DNA from: Saprospiraceae bacterium
GTDB taxonomy: Bacteria > Bacteroidota > Bacteroidia > Chitinophagales > Saprospiraceae
Assembly: GCA_016714985.1 (NCBI GenBank)
Contig: JADKBS010000007.1
Span: forward strand, 1 to 64,000
DNA: 64,000 bases
Direction: 5' to 3'
Shown: one piece after another, positions 26,466 to 35,146 of the stretch
Numbering within the stretch: position 1 is the first letter of the stretch
Layout: every line of letters begins with the position of its first letter
Program-made: the position numbers and the translations under genes
Notes under the pieces: model-generated
The model's input: the letters and a program-made list of their open reading frames with translations, nothing else
The model's database searches: none
Told to the model about the DNA's origin: nothing

Positions 26466-27263
26466 CTATTTGCTTTTTCCTCCCAACCATTTGAACGCTT
26501 CGAATAATGCCAAGTGCATGATGCTCGCATGGTCTTCCTTGCCAAGGCAATTGTAGCCGGTTGGTAAGCCTGCTACTTTCAGCTTTTTGTAGAGCTTTTT
26601 TGCATCTCTTTCCATAACCTTTCCCTCGTTGCCCACACTGACATGAACCTTTGTGTTTTTGGGAAAAGAGTTTGGTAAATGCCCCAGCAACGACTCCCCA
26701 TCCCACCAAAGGCTCGGACTGATGATTATATAATGTGTGAACAGTGCTGGCTTTTTGAACAAAACCTCCGTTGCCAACAAGCCACCTAAGGACTGTCCAA
26801 TGATGGTTTTGTCACCAGCGGTTCTGTATTTTTTCTCTATGAAAGGCTGTAACTCCTTTTCCAAAAAATCAATGAAATTGGCAGAGCCGCCCGTAGTTGG
26901 ATAGTCCTTCTTGTCCTGTTCAATGGTGGTGGGGAAAGTGAAATCCCGCTTCCTGTCCACATTGGCGATGCCCACGACAATGGAAGGAGGCAGGATGTTT
27001 ATCCATGAAAAATTGCAGAACTGCACCAGCCCAGCCACGTGAATGAAGTCCTCATCGGCGGAGCCGTCCAAGAGGTAAATGACGGGATATTTGCAGGTGT
27101 CGCAAGCGGCGTACCCTTCGGGCAGATAGACGTTTAGGGTTCGGCTTTCCGACAATTTCGTTGAATTGATTTCGTGGATTTCACCCAGCACGAAGGGCTT
27201 GGCTTGCTGCGCAAATAAGTTGAAAAACAGCAGAAGGAATAGTATCGTTACGGTCGGTTTCAT
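26466..27263 (-). CDS. Exported alpha/beta-hydrolase, esterase D-like
   Basis: 265 aa from ATG 27263. Signal peptide (TVTILFLLLFFNLFAQQ). The esterase family layout is present: VYLPEGY, PVIYLLDGSADEDF with the oxyanion-loop strand, and the nucleophile elbow GQSLGG (Ser), with SPSLWWDGESLL after it and a terminal His in KEDHASIMH. This resembles ferric-enterochelin esterase/IroE and S-formylglutathione hydrolase-like esterases (PF00756). Substrate unknown; likely periplasmic. Divergent from the MFS gene, sharing a 130-bp promoter region. Confidence 0.85.
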   Translation of the reverse strand: MKPTVTILFLLLFFNLFAQQAKPFVLGEIHEINSTKLSESRTLNVYLPEGYAACDTCKYPVIYLLDGSADEDFIHVAGLVQFCNFSWINILPPSIVVGIANVDRKRDFTFPTTIEQDKKDYPTTGGSANFIDFLEKELQPFIEKKYRTAGDKTIIGQSLGGLLATEVLFKKPALFTHYIIISPSLWWDGESLLGHLPNSFPKNTKVHVSVGNEGKVMERDAKKLYKKLKVAGLPTGYNCLGKEDHASIMHLALFEAFKWLGGKSK

Positions 27264-27393
27264 ATCTACGTTTTGTGGCAAAGGTAATGTTTATGATTTT
27301 CACCCTGATCGGCAAGTAATGGCATTGACCTTTATCAATGGCACATTTTCCGATGAAATCCTACCTTTAAGCCAGAAACGAAAACGCCTAAAT

Positions 27394-28713
27394 ATGACAA
27401 GTCAAACGAACACCGCAATTGTCAAGAACGACAAGCGTACTATTTGGGGGTGGCTCATGTACGACTGGGCCAATTCTGTCTATGTGCTCTCGATTACCTC
27501 GGCCATTTTCCCGGCCTATTACAACACCGTCACCAAGGTCAACGGCAACACCATCATCGAAGTGATGGGATTCAAGTTTCAGAACACTGCGATTTATTCC
27601 ATCAACCTTGGCCTGGCGTTTGGCATCGTAGCACTCATCTCGCCCATCGCCTCCTCCGTGGCCGACTATTCCGGCAACCACCGGGCCTTCATGCGGTTTT
27701 TCTGCTACATGGGCGCCCTTGGCTGTATGGGGCTGTTTTTGTTCGATTCCGTGCAGGATGTCCACTGGGGCTTGTTCTGTACCCTGATAGCCACGGTCGG
27801 CTATGCGGGCAGCATCGTTTTCTACAACTCATACCTGCCCGCCATCGTCACCGAAGACCGCTTGGACCAAACCAGCGCCAAGGGTTTTTCCTATGGCTAT
27901 TTTGGTTCAACATTGCTGCTGCTCGTCAGTCTTGCGCTCATCATGAACGCCAAACAGTTGGGCGTCGAAGACAGCACCTTAATGCCCCGCCTCGCCTTCC
28001 TGATAACCGGACTTTGGTGGTTTGGCTTTGCACATATCAGTTTTGCCCGCTTGCCGAAAGGCATCAATGGAAAACGCCAGACTGGGCACTACCTGCTCAA
28101 CGGCTACTACGAACTGCAAAAAGTTTGGGGCTATATCAAAGGGGACAAGCTGCTTCGCAACTACCTGTTCAGCTTTTTTTTCTTCATCATGGGGGTGCAG
28201 ACCGTCATGTTCATGGCGGCTTCCTTTGGTGAAAAAGAGGTGGGATTGAAAATAACCCAGCTCATCATCACCATGCTGTTGCTGCAAATTTTGGGGATTG
28301 TGGGGGCGCACCTTTTTGCTTGGATTTCCAAAAAAATGGACAATTTCAAGGCTTTGACCATCGCTATCACTGTTTGGATTTTCATTTGCATTGGTGCCCA
28401 TTTCATCGAAACTCCTTTGCATTTCTATATCGCTGCGTTCTTCATCGGCCTTGTGATGGGCGGCATACAGGCCCTTTCCCGAGCTACCTACTCCAAGCTG
28501 ATTCCCAAGACCGGGAACAATGCCGGCTATTTCAGTTTCTACGATGTCTGCGAAAAGCTGGCTATGATGCTCGGCCTGGTGATGTGGGGCACCTTGGACG
28601 ACCTGACGGGCAGTATGCGGAGTGCTATTTTTGCTTTGTTCGTTTGGTTCGTGATTGGGTTGGTGTTGATGCTTTGGGTGCAAAAATTGAAACGGCGGGC
28701 AGTGTTGGCTTGA
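27394..28713 (+). CDS. UMF1/Atg22-like MFS transporter
   Basis: 439 aa, 12 membrane helices. ATG 27394 was chosen because IWGWLMYDWANSVYVLSITS is the family N-terminus; the longer frame overlaps the divergent esterase. Other UMF1 cues: SPIASSVADYSGNHRAFM, FVIGLVMGGIQALSRATYSK and FYDVCEKLAMMLG. The yeast homologue Atg22 exports amino acids from the vacuole; bacterial substrates are unknown. A sphingolipid-lyase homologue follows after a 206-bp repeat-containing gap. Confidence 0.9.
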   Translation: MTSQTNTAIVKNDKRTIWGWLMYDWANSVYVLSITSAIFPAYYNTVTKVNGNTIIEVMGFKFQNTAIYSINLGLAFGIVALISPIASSVADYSGNHRAFMRFFCYMGALGCMGLFLFDSVQDVHWGLFCTLIATVGYAGSIVFYNSYLPAIVTEDRLDQTSAKGFSYGYFGSTLLLLVSLALIMNAKQLGVEDSTLMPRLAFLITGLWWFGFAHISFARLPKGINGKRQTGHYLLNGYYELQKVWGYIKGDKLLRNYLFSFFFFIMGVQTVMFMAASFGEKEVGLKITQLIITMLLLQILGIVGAHLFAWISKKMDNFKALTIAITVWIFICIGAHFIETPLHFYIAAFFIGLVMGGIQALSRATYSKLIPKTGNNAGYFSFYDVCEKLAMMLGLVMWGTLDDLTGSMRSAIFALFVWFVIGLVLMLWVQKLKRRAVLA

Positions 28714-28715
28714 CA

Positions 28716-28803
28716 AAAGTGCAGCGCACTGCAATATTTGTAGATTCCTAGAGTATATGGGCCATGCGGTGCAGCGCACCGTAATATTGCGGTAGGCCGC
28801 ACC
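28716..28803 (+). repeat. Two GTGCAGCGCACCG-type repeats
   Basis: Copies at about 28716-28750 (GTGCAGCGCACTGCAATATT then TGTAGAT) and 28765-28803 (GCGGTGCAGCGCACCGTAAT, then a GGTGC-like palindromic partner). They match the array at 21320-21490. They make up the larger part of the gap 28714-28919. Confidence 0.7.
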
Positions 28804-28919
28804 CTGAAGCAGCAGCCCAAACTTGGCAACAAATATTTCGCCGGTCTGCGTTACCGGTTGGATGTATTTGGTGGTACAACCCGAATTCTCTATTTCTAAA
28901 TAAACATCAGATAATTCCA

Positions 28920-30338
28920 TTGGAAATACCAAAACAAGGACAATCCAAGGCCGAAATCCTCCAAGCCATGCAAGCTGTCAAGGCTGGCGACACGGATTGG
29001 CTGCAAGGAAAGACGTGGAGCCTCCAATATTATATTGACGAGGAGCATCACGAAGTTTTGAAGGCAGCCCACCAACTTTATTTCTCGGAAAACTACATCA
29101 ATCCCTTTCTTTTCAAAAGCATCCTGAAAATGGAAAAGGAAGTGGTGGCAATGGTCGCCAATATGCTGCACGGCCCGGCCTCAGCAGTGGGCACGATGAC
29201 CTCCGGCGGCACGGAAAGTATCCTACTGGCCATGTATGCCTATCGGGAGTGGGCGAGAAAGCACAGGCCCAGCATCAAGGTGCCTGAAATCGTCGCACCC
29301 AGCACCCTCCACCCGGCCTTCGACAAGGCGGCGCATTATTTTGGCTTGGTGCTCCGCAAAGCGAAGGTACAGTCCACGCAAGCGGCCGACGTGGAAGCGA
29401 TGGGAAAGCTCATCACGAAGAACACCATCCTGCTTTTGGCATCGGCCCCTTCCTTTGCCCATGGCGTACTCGACCCGATTCCCGCTATTGGCAATTTGGC
29501 CGAAAAACATGGCCTCTTTTTTCATGTGGATGCCTGCGTGGGCGGGTTCATGCTGCCGTGGGTGGAAAAATTGGGAAAGCAATTGCCCGCTTGGGATTTT
29601 CGGGTGCCCGCCGTTACCTCCATGTCAGGTGATTTGCACAAGTTTGGCTTTGGGGCAAAGGGCGCTTCCGTTGTGCTGTACCGGAATGCACAAGTGTTTG
29701 AGCATCAAATCTTTGTGAACACCGAATACAGTGGCGGCATCTTTGCCACAGCGACCATGCTGGGCAGCCGGCCCGGCGGAGCAGTTGCCGCTGCTTGGGC
29801 TGGGCTGCAGCACCTCGGACAAGAGGGCTACCTGAAAAACGCCAAAGCCATGCTGGAGGCCACCGACCTGCTGAGGGCGGGCTTAGTGGCCCTGCCCGAC
29901 ATCGAAATCATCGGCAAGCCCTGCATGAACATCCTCGCTTTTTCGACCAAAAACAACAAACCTGATATTTATGTAATCGCCGATTTCATGGAGGAAAAGG
30001 GCTGGGTCGTGGATAGGCAGCAGTTGCCGCCAAGCATCCATTTGACCGTTTTTCCATACAATATCCCGGTCATAGGCCAATACCTGGCGGACTTGAAATC
30101 GGCTATTGCCTGGGCAAAAGCCAATCCTTCCGCCATGACCGAAGGCAATGCGGCTATGTACGGACTGATGGCTAGAATTCCCTTGCGGGGCATGGTTAAG
30201 GACAATGTGCGAAAGGTTTTTTTGGATGCCTACGGCAAGGGGATGGGTAATGAGGCACCTATTGCTGAGCAACCAAGCAGGGAGCATAAATGGCTTGGGA
30301 GGTTAAATCGGTTTTTGGCATTTACATTTAAGCGTTGA
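28920..30338 (+). CDS. Sphingosine-1-phosphate lyase-like PLP decarboxylase-family enzyme
   Basis: 472 aa, group II PLP decarboxylase fold. The N-terminus IPKQGQSKAEILQAM and the PLP loop SMSGDLHKFGFGAKG (Schiff-base Lys241) are characteristic of sphingosine-1-phosphate lyases (consensus SxDxHKYGxxxKG), as are TSGGTESILLA (phosphate binding) and HVDACVGGFMLPW. S1P lyase splits phosphorylated long-chain bases to an aldehyde and phosphoethanolamine; sphingolipid-making Bacteroidota carry it. The frame opens with TTG at 28920 (or an ATG with one extra T), since family N-terminal residues precede the first internal ATG at 28968. Substrate specificity is inferred. Confidence 0.82.
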   Translation: MEIPKQGQSKAEILQAMQAVKAGDTDWLQGKTWSLQYYIDEEHHEVLKAAHQLYFSENYINPFLFKSILKMEKEVVAMVANMLHGPASAVGTMTSGGTESILLAMYAYREWARKHRPSIKVPEIVAPSTLHPAFDKAAHYFGLVLRKAKVQSTQAADVEAMGKLITKNTILLLASAPSFAHGVLDPIPAIGNLAEKHGLFFHVDACVGGFMLPWVEKLGKQLPAWDFRVPAVTSMSGDLHKFGFGAKGASVVLYRNAQVFEHQIFVNTEYSGGIFATATMLGSRPGGAVAAAWAGLQHLGQEGYLKNAKAMLEATDLLRAGLVALPDIEIIGKPCMNILAFSTKNNKPDIYVIADFMEEKGWVVDRQQLPPSIHLTVFPYNIPVIGQYLADLKSAIAWAKANPSAMTEGNAAMYGLMARIPLRGMVKDNVRKVFLDAYGKGMGNEAPIAEQPSREHKWLGRLNRFLAFTFKR

Positions 30339-30446
30339 AAGAGAGACAAGTCGCTATTTTCAAATAGCAGATCGACTCCAAGAAAAAAAATTAGCCAATT
30401 CACCCACCATTTCGTTGCTTTGCTTCGCAAAATTTAATCAACAATT

Positions 30447-30573
30447 GTAAATACTTAGGAGGACGTGAGAGGAGAGGGAAAAAATGAAATTTTTCCCTCT
30501 CCTCCCACATTTTGGGGAGTTTTTTGGGGAAATTTTCAATTTTCCCCAACAACTCCCCCAGCTAAGTAGTTAC
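30447..30573. mobile_element. Miniature inverted-repeat element (MITE), copy 1, IS66-like ends
   Basis: 127 bp. Ends GTAAATACTTAG and CTAAGTAGTTAC are inverted repeats starting with GTAA. Flanked by a perfect 8-bp duplication CAACAATT (30439-30446 and 30574-30581). The inside holds two hairpins (GAGGAGAGGGAAAAA / TTTTTCCCTCTCC, and GGGGAAAATT-type arms) and no gene. Copies 2 and 3 are at 37785-37914 and 47857-47916. It ends 14 bp before the ATG of the DUF1080 gene. Confidence 0.88.
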
Positions 30574-30587
30574 CAACAATTTCATAC

Positions 30588-31346
30588 ATGAAAAAAGAGC
30601 TAATCTTCATCGTTTTTATCTGCTTCGCAGTGCAAAGAATCATGACTGCACAAATCGCCGATCAAAAGGCGTCGGAAAAATGGGACCCGAAACTCACCGA
30701 GGCTTGGGAGACCGTACCGAAAGTCATAACACCCGGCAATGGCACATCGGCACCGAGCGATGCCATCAAGCTCTTTGACGGAACCAACCTCAACGAGTTT
30801 ACCCATGAAAACGGCACGCCTGCACAATGGGAAATAAAGGACGGCACCATGACGGTCAAACCCGGCTCAGGGAACATCTTTACTAAAAAAGTATTTGGCG
30901 ACTGCCAGTTGCACATCGAATGGCGTGCGCCTGTTGTCGTGAAGGGCGAGGGACAAGGCCGGGGCAACAGCGGCATTTTCTTTCAAGGCCGCTACGAGGT
31001 GCAAGTGCTCGATTGTTTCAACAATACCACCTATCCGAACGGGCAAGCAGCTTCCATTTACAAACAAACCATCCCGCTCGTTAACGCCTGCCGCCCACCT
31101 GGGGAATGGCAGACCTATGACATCATCTATACGGCCCCCCGCTGGAGCGTGGACGGCGTCCGAACTGCACCGGGCAGCGTCACGGTCATCCATAATGGCG
31201 TGGTGGTGCAGAACAACACGGAAATAAAAGGAACTTCCGAGTACATCGGTCTCCCCAAGAACATCGCCCACGGCGACGGCCCTTTCATCCTGCAAGATCA
31301 TGGCGACTTGGTGAGCTACCGGAATATTTGGGTAAGGAAGCTGTGA
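30588..31346 (+). CDS. Exported DUF1080 (3-keto-disaccharide hydrolase-like) protein
   Basis: 252 aa with a signal peptide (ELIFIVFICFAVQRIMTAQ). The DUF1080 jelly roll is recognised from KLFDGTNLNEFTHENG, WEIKDGTMTVKPGSGNIFTK, CQLHIEWRAP, GRGNSGIFFQGRYEVQVLD and GDLVSYRNIWVRKL. Family members include 3-keto-glucosidases that cleave oxidised disaccharides, and carbohydrate-binding modules. Exported, periplasmic or surface. The MITE copy 1 is inserted directly upstream and now forms the leader. Confidence 0.9.
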   Translation: MKKELIFIVFICFAVQRIMTAQIADQKASEKWDPKLTEAWETVPKVITPGNGTSAPSDAIKLFDGTNLNEFTHENGTPAQWEIKDGTMTVKPGSGNIFTKKVFGDCQLHIEWRAPVVVKGEGQGRGNSGIFFQGRYEVQVLDCFNNTTYPNGQAASIYKQTIPLVNACRPPGEWQTYDIIYTAPRWSVDGVRTAPGSVTVIHNGVVVQNNTEIKGTSEYIGLPKNIAHGDGPFILQDHGDLVSYRNIWVRKL

Positions 31347-31378
31347 GGTGGATGCTTTTGATGCTGGATGCTGGATAC

Positions 31379-31414
<36 letters not shown>

Positions 31415-31455
31415 GCGCGGTGCCCAATTTCTAAAACGGTGTATCCGATCCAGCA

Positions 31456-32310
31456 TCAAACTTTCATCGCCACAAAATTCACCCCAAAGAAAAAATACTC
31501 CCGTAGCAGCCCATAACGCTGCCAAAGCGCCTGCTCCCGTTGCTGTACCTCCAAGGGCTGTTTTTTCTGAAAAAAACCAGGCGGGAAGAGCCGGACATAG
31601 TTAAGTTTGTCCTCCACCATTTCAAATCCAGCTTTGATGAATTCCGAGCGCCAGGCATGGTAAGGCCGGATGTTTTCGTTGCCCATAGTTACCATACGGC
31701 CAAGGCCCTCGTCGTAGTAGTCAATGATACGATTGTTGCCCCGTTGCTTATAGAGTTTTATGCGCTGAATCAGGTTATTGCCATTTTCTTCGATGGCAAT
31801 TAGTTGGCCACTGGGCCGCAGGGTCTGGTAAAAGATGTGGAGGCTGTCCTGCAAGGGTTCAAGGTGGTGCAGCGTATCCTGCACGATGATGATGTCCTCG
31901 GAATTGGGGTTTATTTGAGTGGAAAAAACATCTTCATAGCTGGTACGCACAAGACCCATATCACCATATTTCGACCAGAAGTCGAGGCGGGTGGGTATTT
32001 CCTTGAAGTAGAATTCAAGCGTGGTGCCACGGGAGGCGAAACCGTTCAACGCCAAAAAAATTTGGGTCGTGGCGTAGCCGCAGCCACAATCCCAAATTGT
32101 TAGAGGGTGAGAGGGTGAGACAGTTAGAGGGTGAGAGGGTGAGAGGGGGTGAGCATGCACTTGGTCAAGGACGTACTGTAGGCGTTGGGTGAAATAGGCT
32201 TTTCGGAAAGGCAACTTGCCGGGGTCGTCGTGGAATTTGTAGTACTCCCGCAGCTTATCACGGGACTTGAGTTCTTCCAGAAATAGCTCGAAAAATTGTT
32301 CAACGTTCAT
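31456..32310 (-). CDS. Class I SAM-dependent methyltransferase with an in-frame repeat insert
   Basis: 284 aa. The Rossmann motif I is IWDCGCGYATTQIFLAL, with later motifs DIIIVQDTLHHLEPLQDSLH (IV) and LRPSGQLIAIEENGNN (post-IV). Acceptor unknown. Between the helical N-terminus and motif I, a stretch SPSHPLTVSPSHPLT is encoded by the tandem repeat at 32103-32152; it is not part of the domain and looks like a repeat expansion tolerated in a linker. Convergent with the DUF1080 gene. Complete. Confidence 0.82.
   Translation of the reverse strand: MNVEQFFELFLEELKSRDKLREYYKFHDDPGKLPFRKAYFTQRLQYVLDQVHAHPLSPSHPLTVSPSHPLTIWDCGCGYATTQIFLALNGFASRGTTLEFYFKEIPTRLDFWSKYGDMGLVRTSYEDVFSTQINPNSEDIIIVQDTLHHLEPLQDSLHIFYQTLRPSGQLIAIEENGNNLIQRIKLYKQRGNNRIIDYYDEGLGRMVTMGNENIRPYHAWRSEFIKAGFEMVEDKLNYVRLFPPGFFQKKQPLEVQQREQALWQRYGLLREYFFFGVNFVAMKV
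32103..32152 (+). repeat. 8-bp tandem repeat inside the methyltransferase gene
   Basis: Five or so copies of GAGGGTGA, interrupted once by GACAGTTA. They are read in frame on the minus strand as Ser-Pro-Ser-His-Pro-Leu-Thr blocks. Confidence 0.85.
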
Positions 32311-32378
32311 GAGGCAAAGCTAAGAATATCCTTTTGATTGCAGATTTTCACAAATTTGCGGCTCAAAGAAAAAAACCA

Positions 32379-33434
32379 ATGTCGAATCCGCTGACGCCAT
32401 ATAGTTTGACCTACTCGCCAGAGATACCTGCCTTATTGCGGCAAATGAACTTTACCATCGCCATAAGCGTGTTCCAGAAGGGCAAGCTAATTTTTTTGGC
32501 CTCTAAGAATGGGAAAGAACTTTCGCAATTGCCCCGAAACTTCCCAAGGCCGATGGGCCTGGCTTTGCAGGACAACAAAATGGCCATTGCTTGCCATCAC
32601 GAAGTTTTGGTGCTGGTCAACTCCCCTGAACTTGCGACTACCTACCCCAAAAAAACAGTCCGATACGATGCGCTTTACATGCCTCGAACAACCTACTACA
32701 CGGGCAATTTGGACTTACACGACCTCGCCTTCGGAGCCAAGGGGCAGCTCTTCGGTGTCAACACATTCTATTCGTGCATCTCAAAATTGGACGGTGATTT
32801 CAATTTTAAGCCAATTTGGCAACCACCGTTCATCACCAAACTGGCCAAGGAAGACCGCTGCCACCTGAACGGTATGGCCCTTCAAGATGGCATACCGAGA
32901 TATGCCACGGCCATGAGCGAAACTGACACCCCTCAAGGATGGAGGGAGCAGTTACCGAGAAACGGCATTCTAATGGACATTAAGACCAACGAGGTACTGG
33001 CCAGAAACCTAGCCATGCCGCATTCGCCGAGGCTATATGGAGGTGCACTTTATTTTCTTTGCTCCGCAACAGGCGAGTTCTTAAAAATGAACCTTTCGGA
33101 TGGCAAGCAGGAGAGCATCGTGCATTTGGAAGGTTTTGCCCGTGGCCTCGATTTTTATGGGGACTATGCCTTTATCGGCCTGTCAAGGCTACGTCCCACA
33201 TCAGTAAGTGCCGCCAAATTGAAACTCATCAACCCAGATAGCAAGGTTGGGGTAGCAGTGGTACATATACCGACTGGAAAAATTGTCGGAGAAGTCAACT
33301 ACTTGAACACTTTGGATGAAATCTTCGATGTGAAAATCATTCCCAATTGCCATTTCCCCGGGATATTGAACACCGAAAAACCTGCCCACCAATCTGGCAT
33401 CTCATGGCCAAGCGGTGCCGTCTGGCAGCCCTAA
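32379..33434 (+). CDS. TIGR03032 family protein
   Basis: 351 aa from ATG 32379. Recognised from FTIAISVFQKGKLIFLAS, DLHDLAFGAKGQLFGVNTFY, YATAMSETDTPQGWREQ, NGILMDIKTNEVLARNLAMP, HSPRLYGGALYFLCSATGEF and VEYL-like beta-propeller blades, as in TIGR03032/DUF4915 proteins. It has no signal peptide. The function of the family is not established; it resembles a six-bladed propeller. Ends in a phrase repeat shared with leuS. Confidence 0.82.
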   Translation: MSNPLTPYSLTYSPEIPALLRQMNFTIAISVFQKGKLIFLASKNGKELSQLPRNFPRPMGLALQDNKMAIACHHEVLVLVNSPELATTYPKKTVRYDALYMPRTTYYTGNLDLHDLAFGAKGQLFGVNTFYSCISKLDGDFNFKPIWQPPFITKLAKEDRCHLNGMALQDGIPRYATAMSETDTPQGWREQLPRNGILMDIKTNEVLARNLAMPHSPRLYGGALYFLCSATGEFLKMNLSDGKQESIVHLEGFARGLDFYGDYAFIGLSRLRPTSVSAAKLKLINPDSKVGVAVVHIPTGKIVGEVNYLNTLDEIFDVKIIPNCHFPGILNTEKPAHQSGISWPSGAVWQP

Positions 33435-33458
33435 TCCGCAATCCGTAATCCGCAATCC
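33433..33458 (+). repeat. 26-bp phrase repeat, identical (inverted) to a stretch inside leuS
   Basis: AATCCGC / AATCCGT / AATCCGC / AATCC tandem units between two convergent genes, overlapping the stop region. The reverse complement matches 52765-52790 at all 26 positions. Confidence 0.9.
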
Positions 33459-34225
33459 TAGTACCTACGCTTTACCAATTTGATAAACTCCTTGGCTTTG
33501 TCCTTTTTGCCCTTGCTGGCCCAGTTGAAACGGGAAGCCACGTTTTTCACCAAATAGTCCTTTGCTTCGTCAAAGCTTCGTAATTGGTTTAGCATGTTCA
33601 AGGTTGTTTCAAAGATATTTGAGTCATTCCCGAAAAGCTCTGCTTGGGTGGAGATGCGCTCGTTGAGGCCCATCGCCTTTTTGATGTCGCCGATGGGCAA
33701 CTGGCTGAGTTTCTCGGAAAGCTCAGTAGCAGTCTTGAAGGCAAAGAGTTCGGCTATATCAGGGTCTTCAATTGGAACAGCTTGATAGACAGGCGGCGGC
33801 GCAAGTGCCTCTTTCACGATAGGAGGTGGAGGCGGTGGAGGTGTCTCAACGACTATTGGTTTTTCAACAACAGGCGGTGGCGGTGGCGGCGGAGGAGGTG
33901 CAGGCACGGGGTCTGGCTGCCGTTCAACTTTTGGAGGTTCTGGCCTTGGTGGCTCAGGGTTCGGCGGAGGAGGCGGTAGCACGGTTTCGGGCCGGCGCAA
34001 GGTGATTTTAGGTTCAGTTGGTTTGTGTTCTGCTGCCGGCGGCGGGGATGGTACTACAACGGGCGCAGGTTTGCCCTCCAATTGCAGGAAACACTCGTAG
34101 AACTGCTGCACATAGCTGCGCATCAGGTCTTTTTCGATATTGGAAATATTGCGGGGGTCGCCGCTGATGTTGCGGTAAAGGGCGTTGATTTTGTCAAGCA
34201 GTGCATTGCTTTTTTGAAAATCCAT
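33458..34225 (-). CDS. Proline-rich protein, conserved C-terminal domain, unknown
   Basis: 255 aa from ATG 34225. The N-terminal helical region (SNALLDKINALYRNISGDPR) is followed by about 100 residues of Pro-rich linker (PVVVPSPPPAAEHKP, and runs of up to 9 Pro) and a conserved C-terminal helical domain (ATELSEKLSQLPIGDIKKAM, FGNDSNIFETTLNMLNQLRS, KEFIKLVKRRY). I recall this C-terminal pattern from hypothetical proteins of Bacteroidota; no function is known. It lacks a signal peptide, so the protein is probably cytoplasmic. Confidence 0.72.
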   Translation of the reverse strand: MDFQKSNALLDKINALYRNISGDPRNISNIEKDLMRSYVQQFYECFLQLEGKPAPVVVPSPPPAAEHKPTEPKITLRRPETVLPPPPPNPEPPRPEPPKVERQPDPVPAPPPPPPPPPVVEKPIVVETPPPPPPPIVKEALAPPPVYQAVPIEDPDIAELFAFKTATELSEKLSQLPIGDIKKAMGLNERISTQAELFGNDSNIFETTLNMLNQLRSFDEAKDYLVKNVASRFNWASKGKKDKAKEFIKLVKRRY

Positions 34226-34465
34226 TGAATATGGGTTGGAATGTTTTGAAAAAAATGGGAAACGCTTACCTTCGCACTCCCATTGTAAAATAAAGGCCGA
34301 AAGGTAGGCAATTCGGGCAATTTGCCCAATCACTGCCAATTTTAATGCCTTTTTTGTCTCACCGAACAGATTCCAAAATCAAAGATCACTAGTCAAACCA
34401 AGGCTAGAAACACCGACTTAGCTTGGTTTTGCAAAATTTTGGCCCCTTAGTTTACCAGTGCAATC

Positions 34466-35059
34466 ATGTTTTTAGAGCCACATTTCAAAGGTCAGCGCAA
34501 CGGTTGGATTGAGGTCATTTGCGGGAGCATGTTCTCCGGCAAAACGGAAGAGCTTATACGCAGGCTGAAGCGGGCTAAAATCGCCAATCAAAAAGTGGAG
34601 ATTTTCAAGCCAAAAATTGACACCCGTTATGATGAGGTCAAGGTGGTTTCGCACGATGAGAACTTCATTCTTGCGGTGCCGATTGAACATTCAAAAAGGA
34701 TATTGGAGTTGACAGATGGCATAAGCGTAGTGGGCATTGACGAGGCACAGTTTTTTGATGCCGAGCTTACAGAGGTTTGCCAGCAATTGGCGTTAGCAGG
34801 CAAACGTGTAATCGTGGCTGGCTTGGACATGGACTTCAAAGGGCGTCCCTTTGGGCCAATGCCGAACCTGCTTGCAGTGGCCGAGTACATCACCAAAGTA
34901 CACGCCATTTGCCAGCATTGCGGAAACCTAGCGACGCATTCTTTTCGGTTGGCCAACGACCCCGGACAGGTCATGCTCGGCGAAAAAGAAAGCTACGAAG
35001 CTCGCTGCCGCTCTTGCTATAACATGGGGAACATACTTAAATTGCGGACGGAACCGTGA
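34466..35059 (+). CDS. tdk: Thymidine kinase
   Basis: 197 aa. Type II thymidine kinase: P-loop GSMFSGKT (residues 20-27), the Asp-Glu of Walker B in GIDEAQFF, and zinc ligands in CQHCGN and CRSC. It phosphorylates thymidine to dTMP in pyrimidine salvage. The size is typical. nadC follows after 87 bp on the same strand, with a short phrase repeat between them (GAAAAACGAAAAACGAA). Confidence 0.96.
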   Translation: MFLEPHFKGQRNGWIEVICGSMFSGKTEELIRRLKRAKIANQKVEIFKPKIDTRYDEVKVVSHDENFILAVPIEHSKRILELTDGISVVGIDEAQFFDAELTEVCQQLALAGKRVIVAGLDMDFKGRPFGPMPNLLAVAEYITKVHAICQHCGNLATHSFRLANDPGQVMLGEKESYEARCRSCYNMGNILKLRTEP

Positions 35060-35146
35060 GGGGATTGCGGATTGAATTCCTTCACCAATAACGAAAAACG
35101 AAAAACGAACCACCCCCATAAAATTCAGAACTAAAAACAAACACTA

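Noticed and set aside
27279..27286. TACCTTTG on the minus strand as a promoter for the esterase
   Set aside because: The nearest TTG lies 26 bases away, outside the usual 19-21 spacing, and the leader would be only about 16 bases.
27979..28932. 317-codon minus-strand frame opposite the MFS gene
   Set aside because: Antisense shadow with frequent Gln/His/Asn, no motif.
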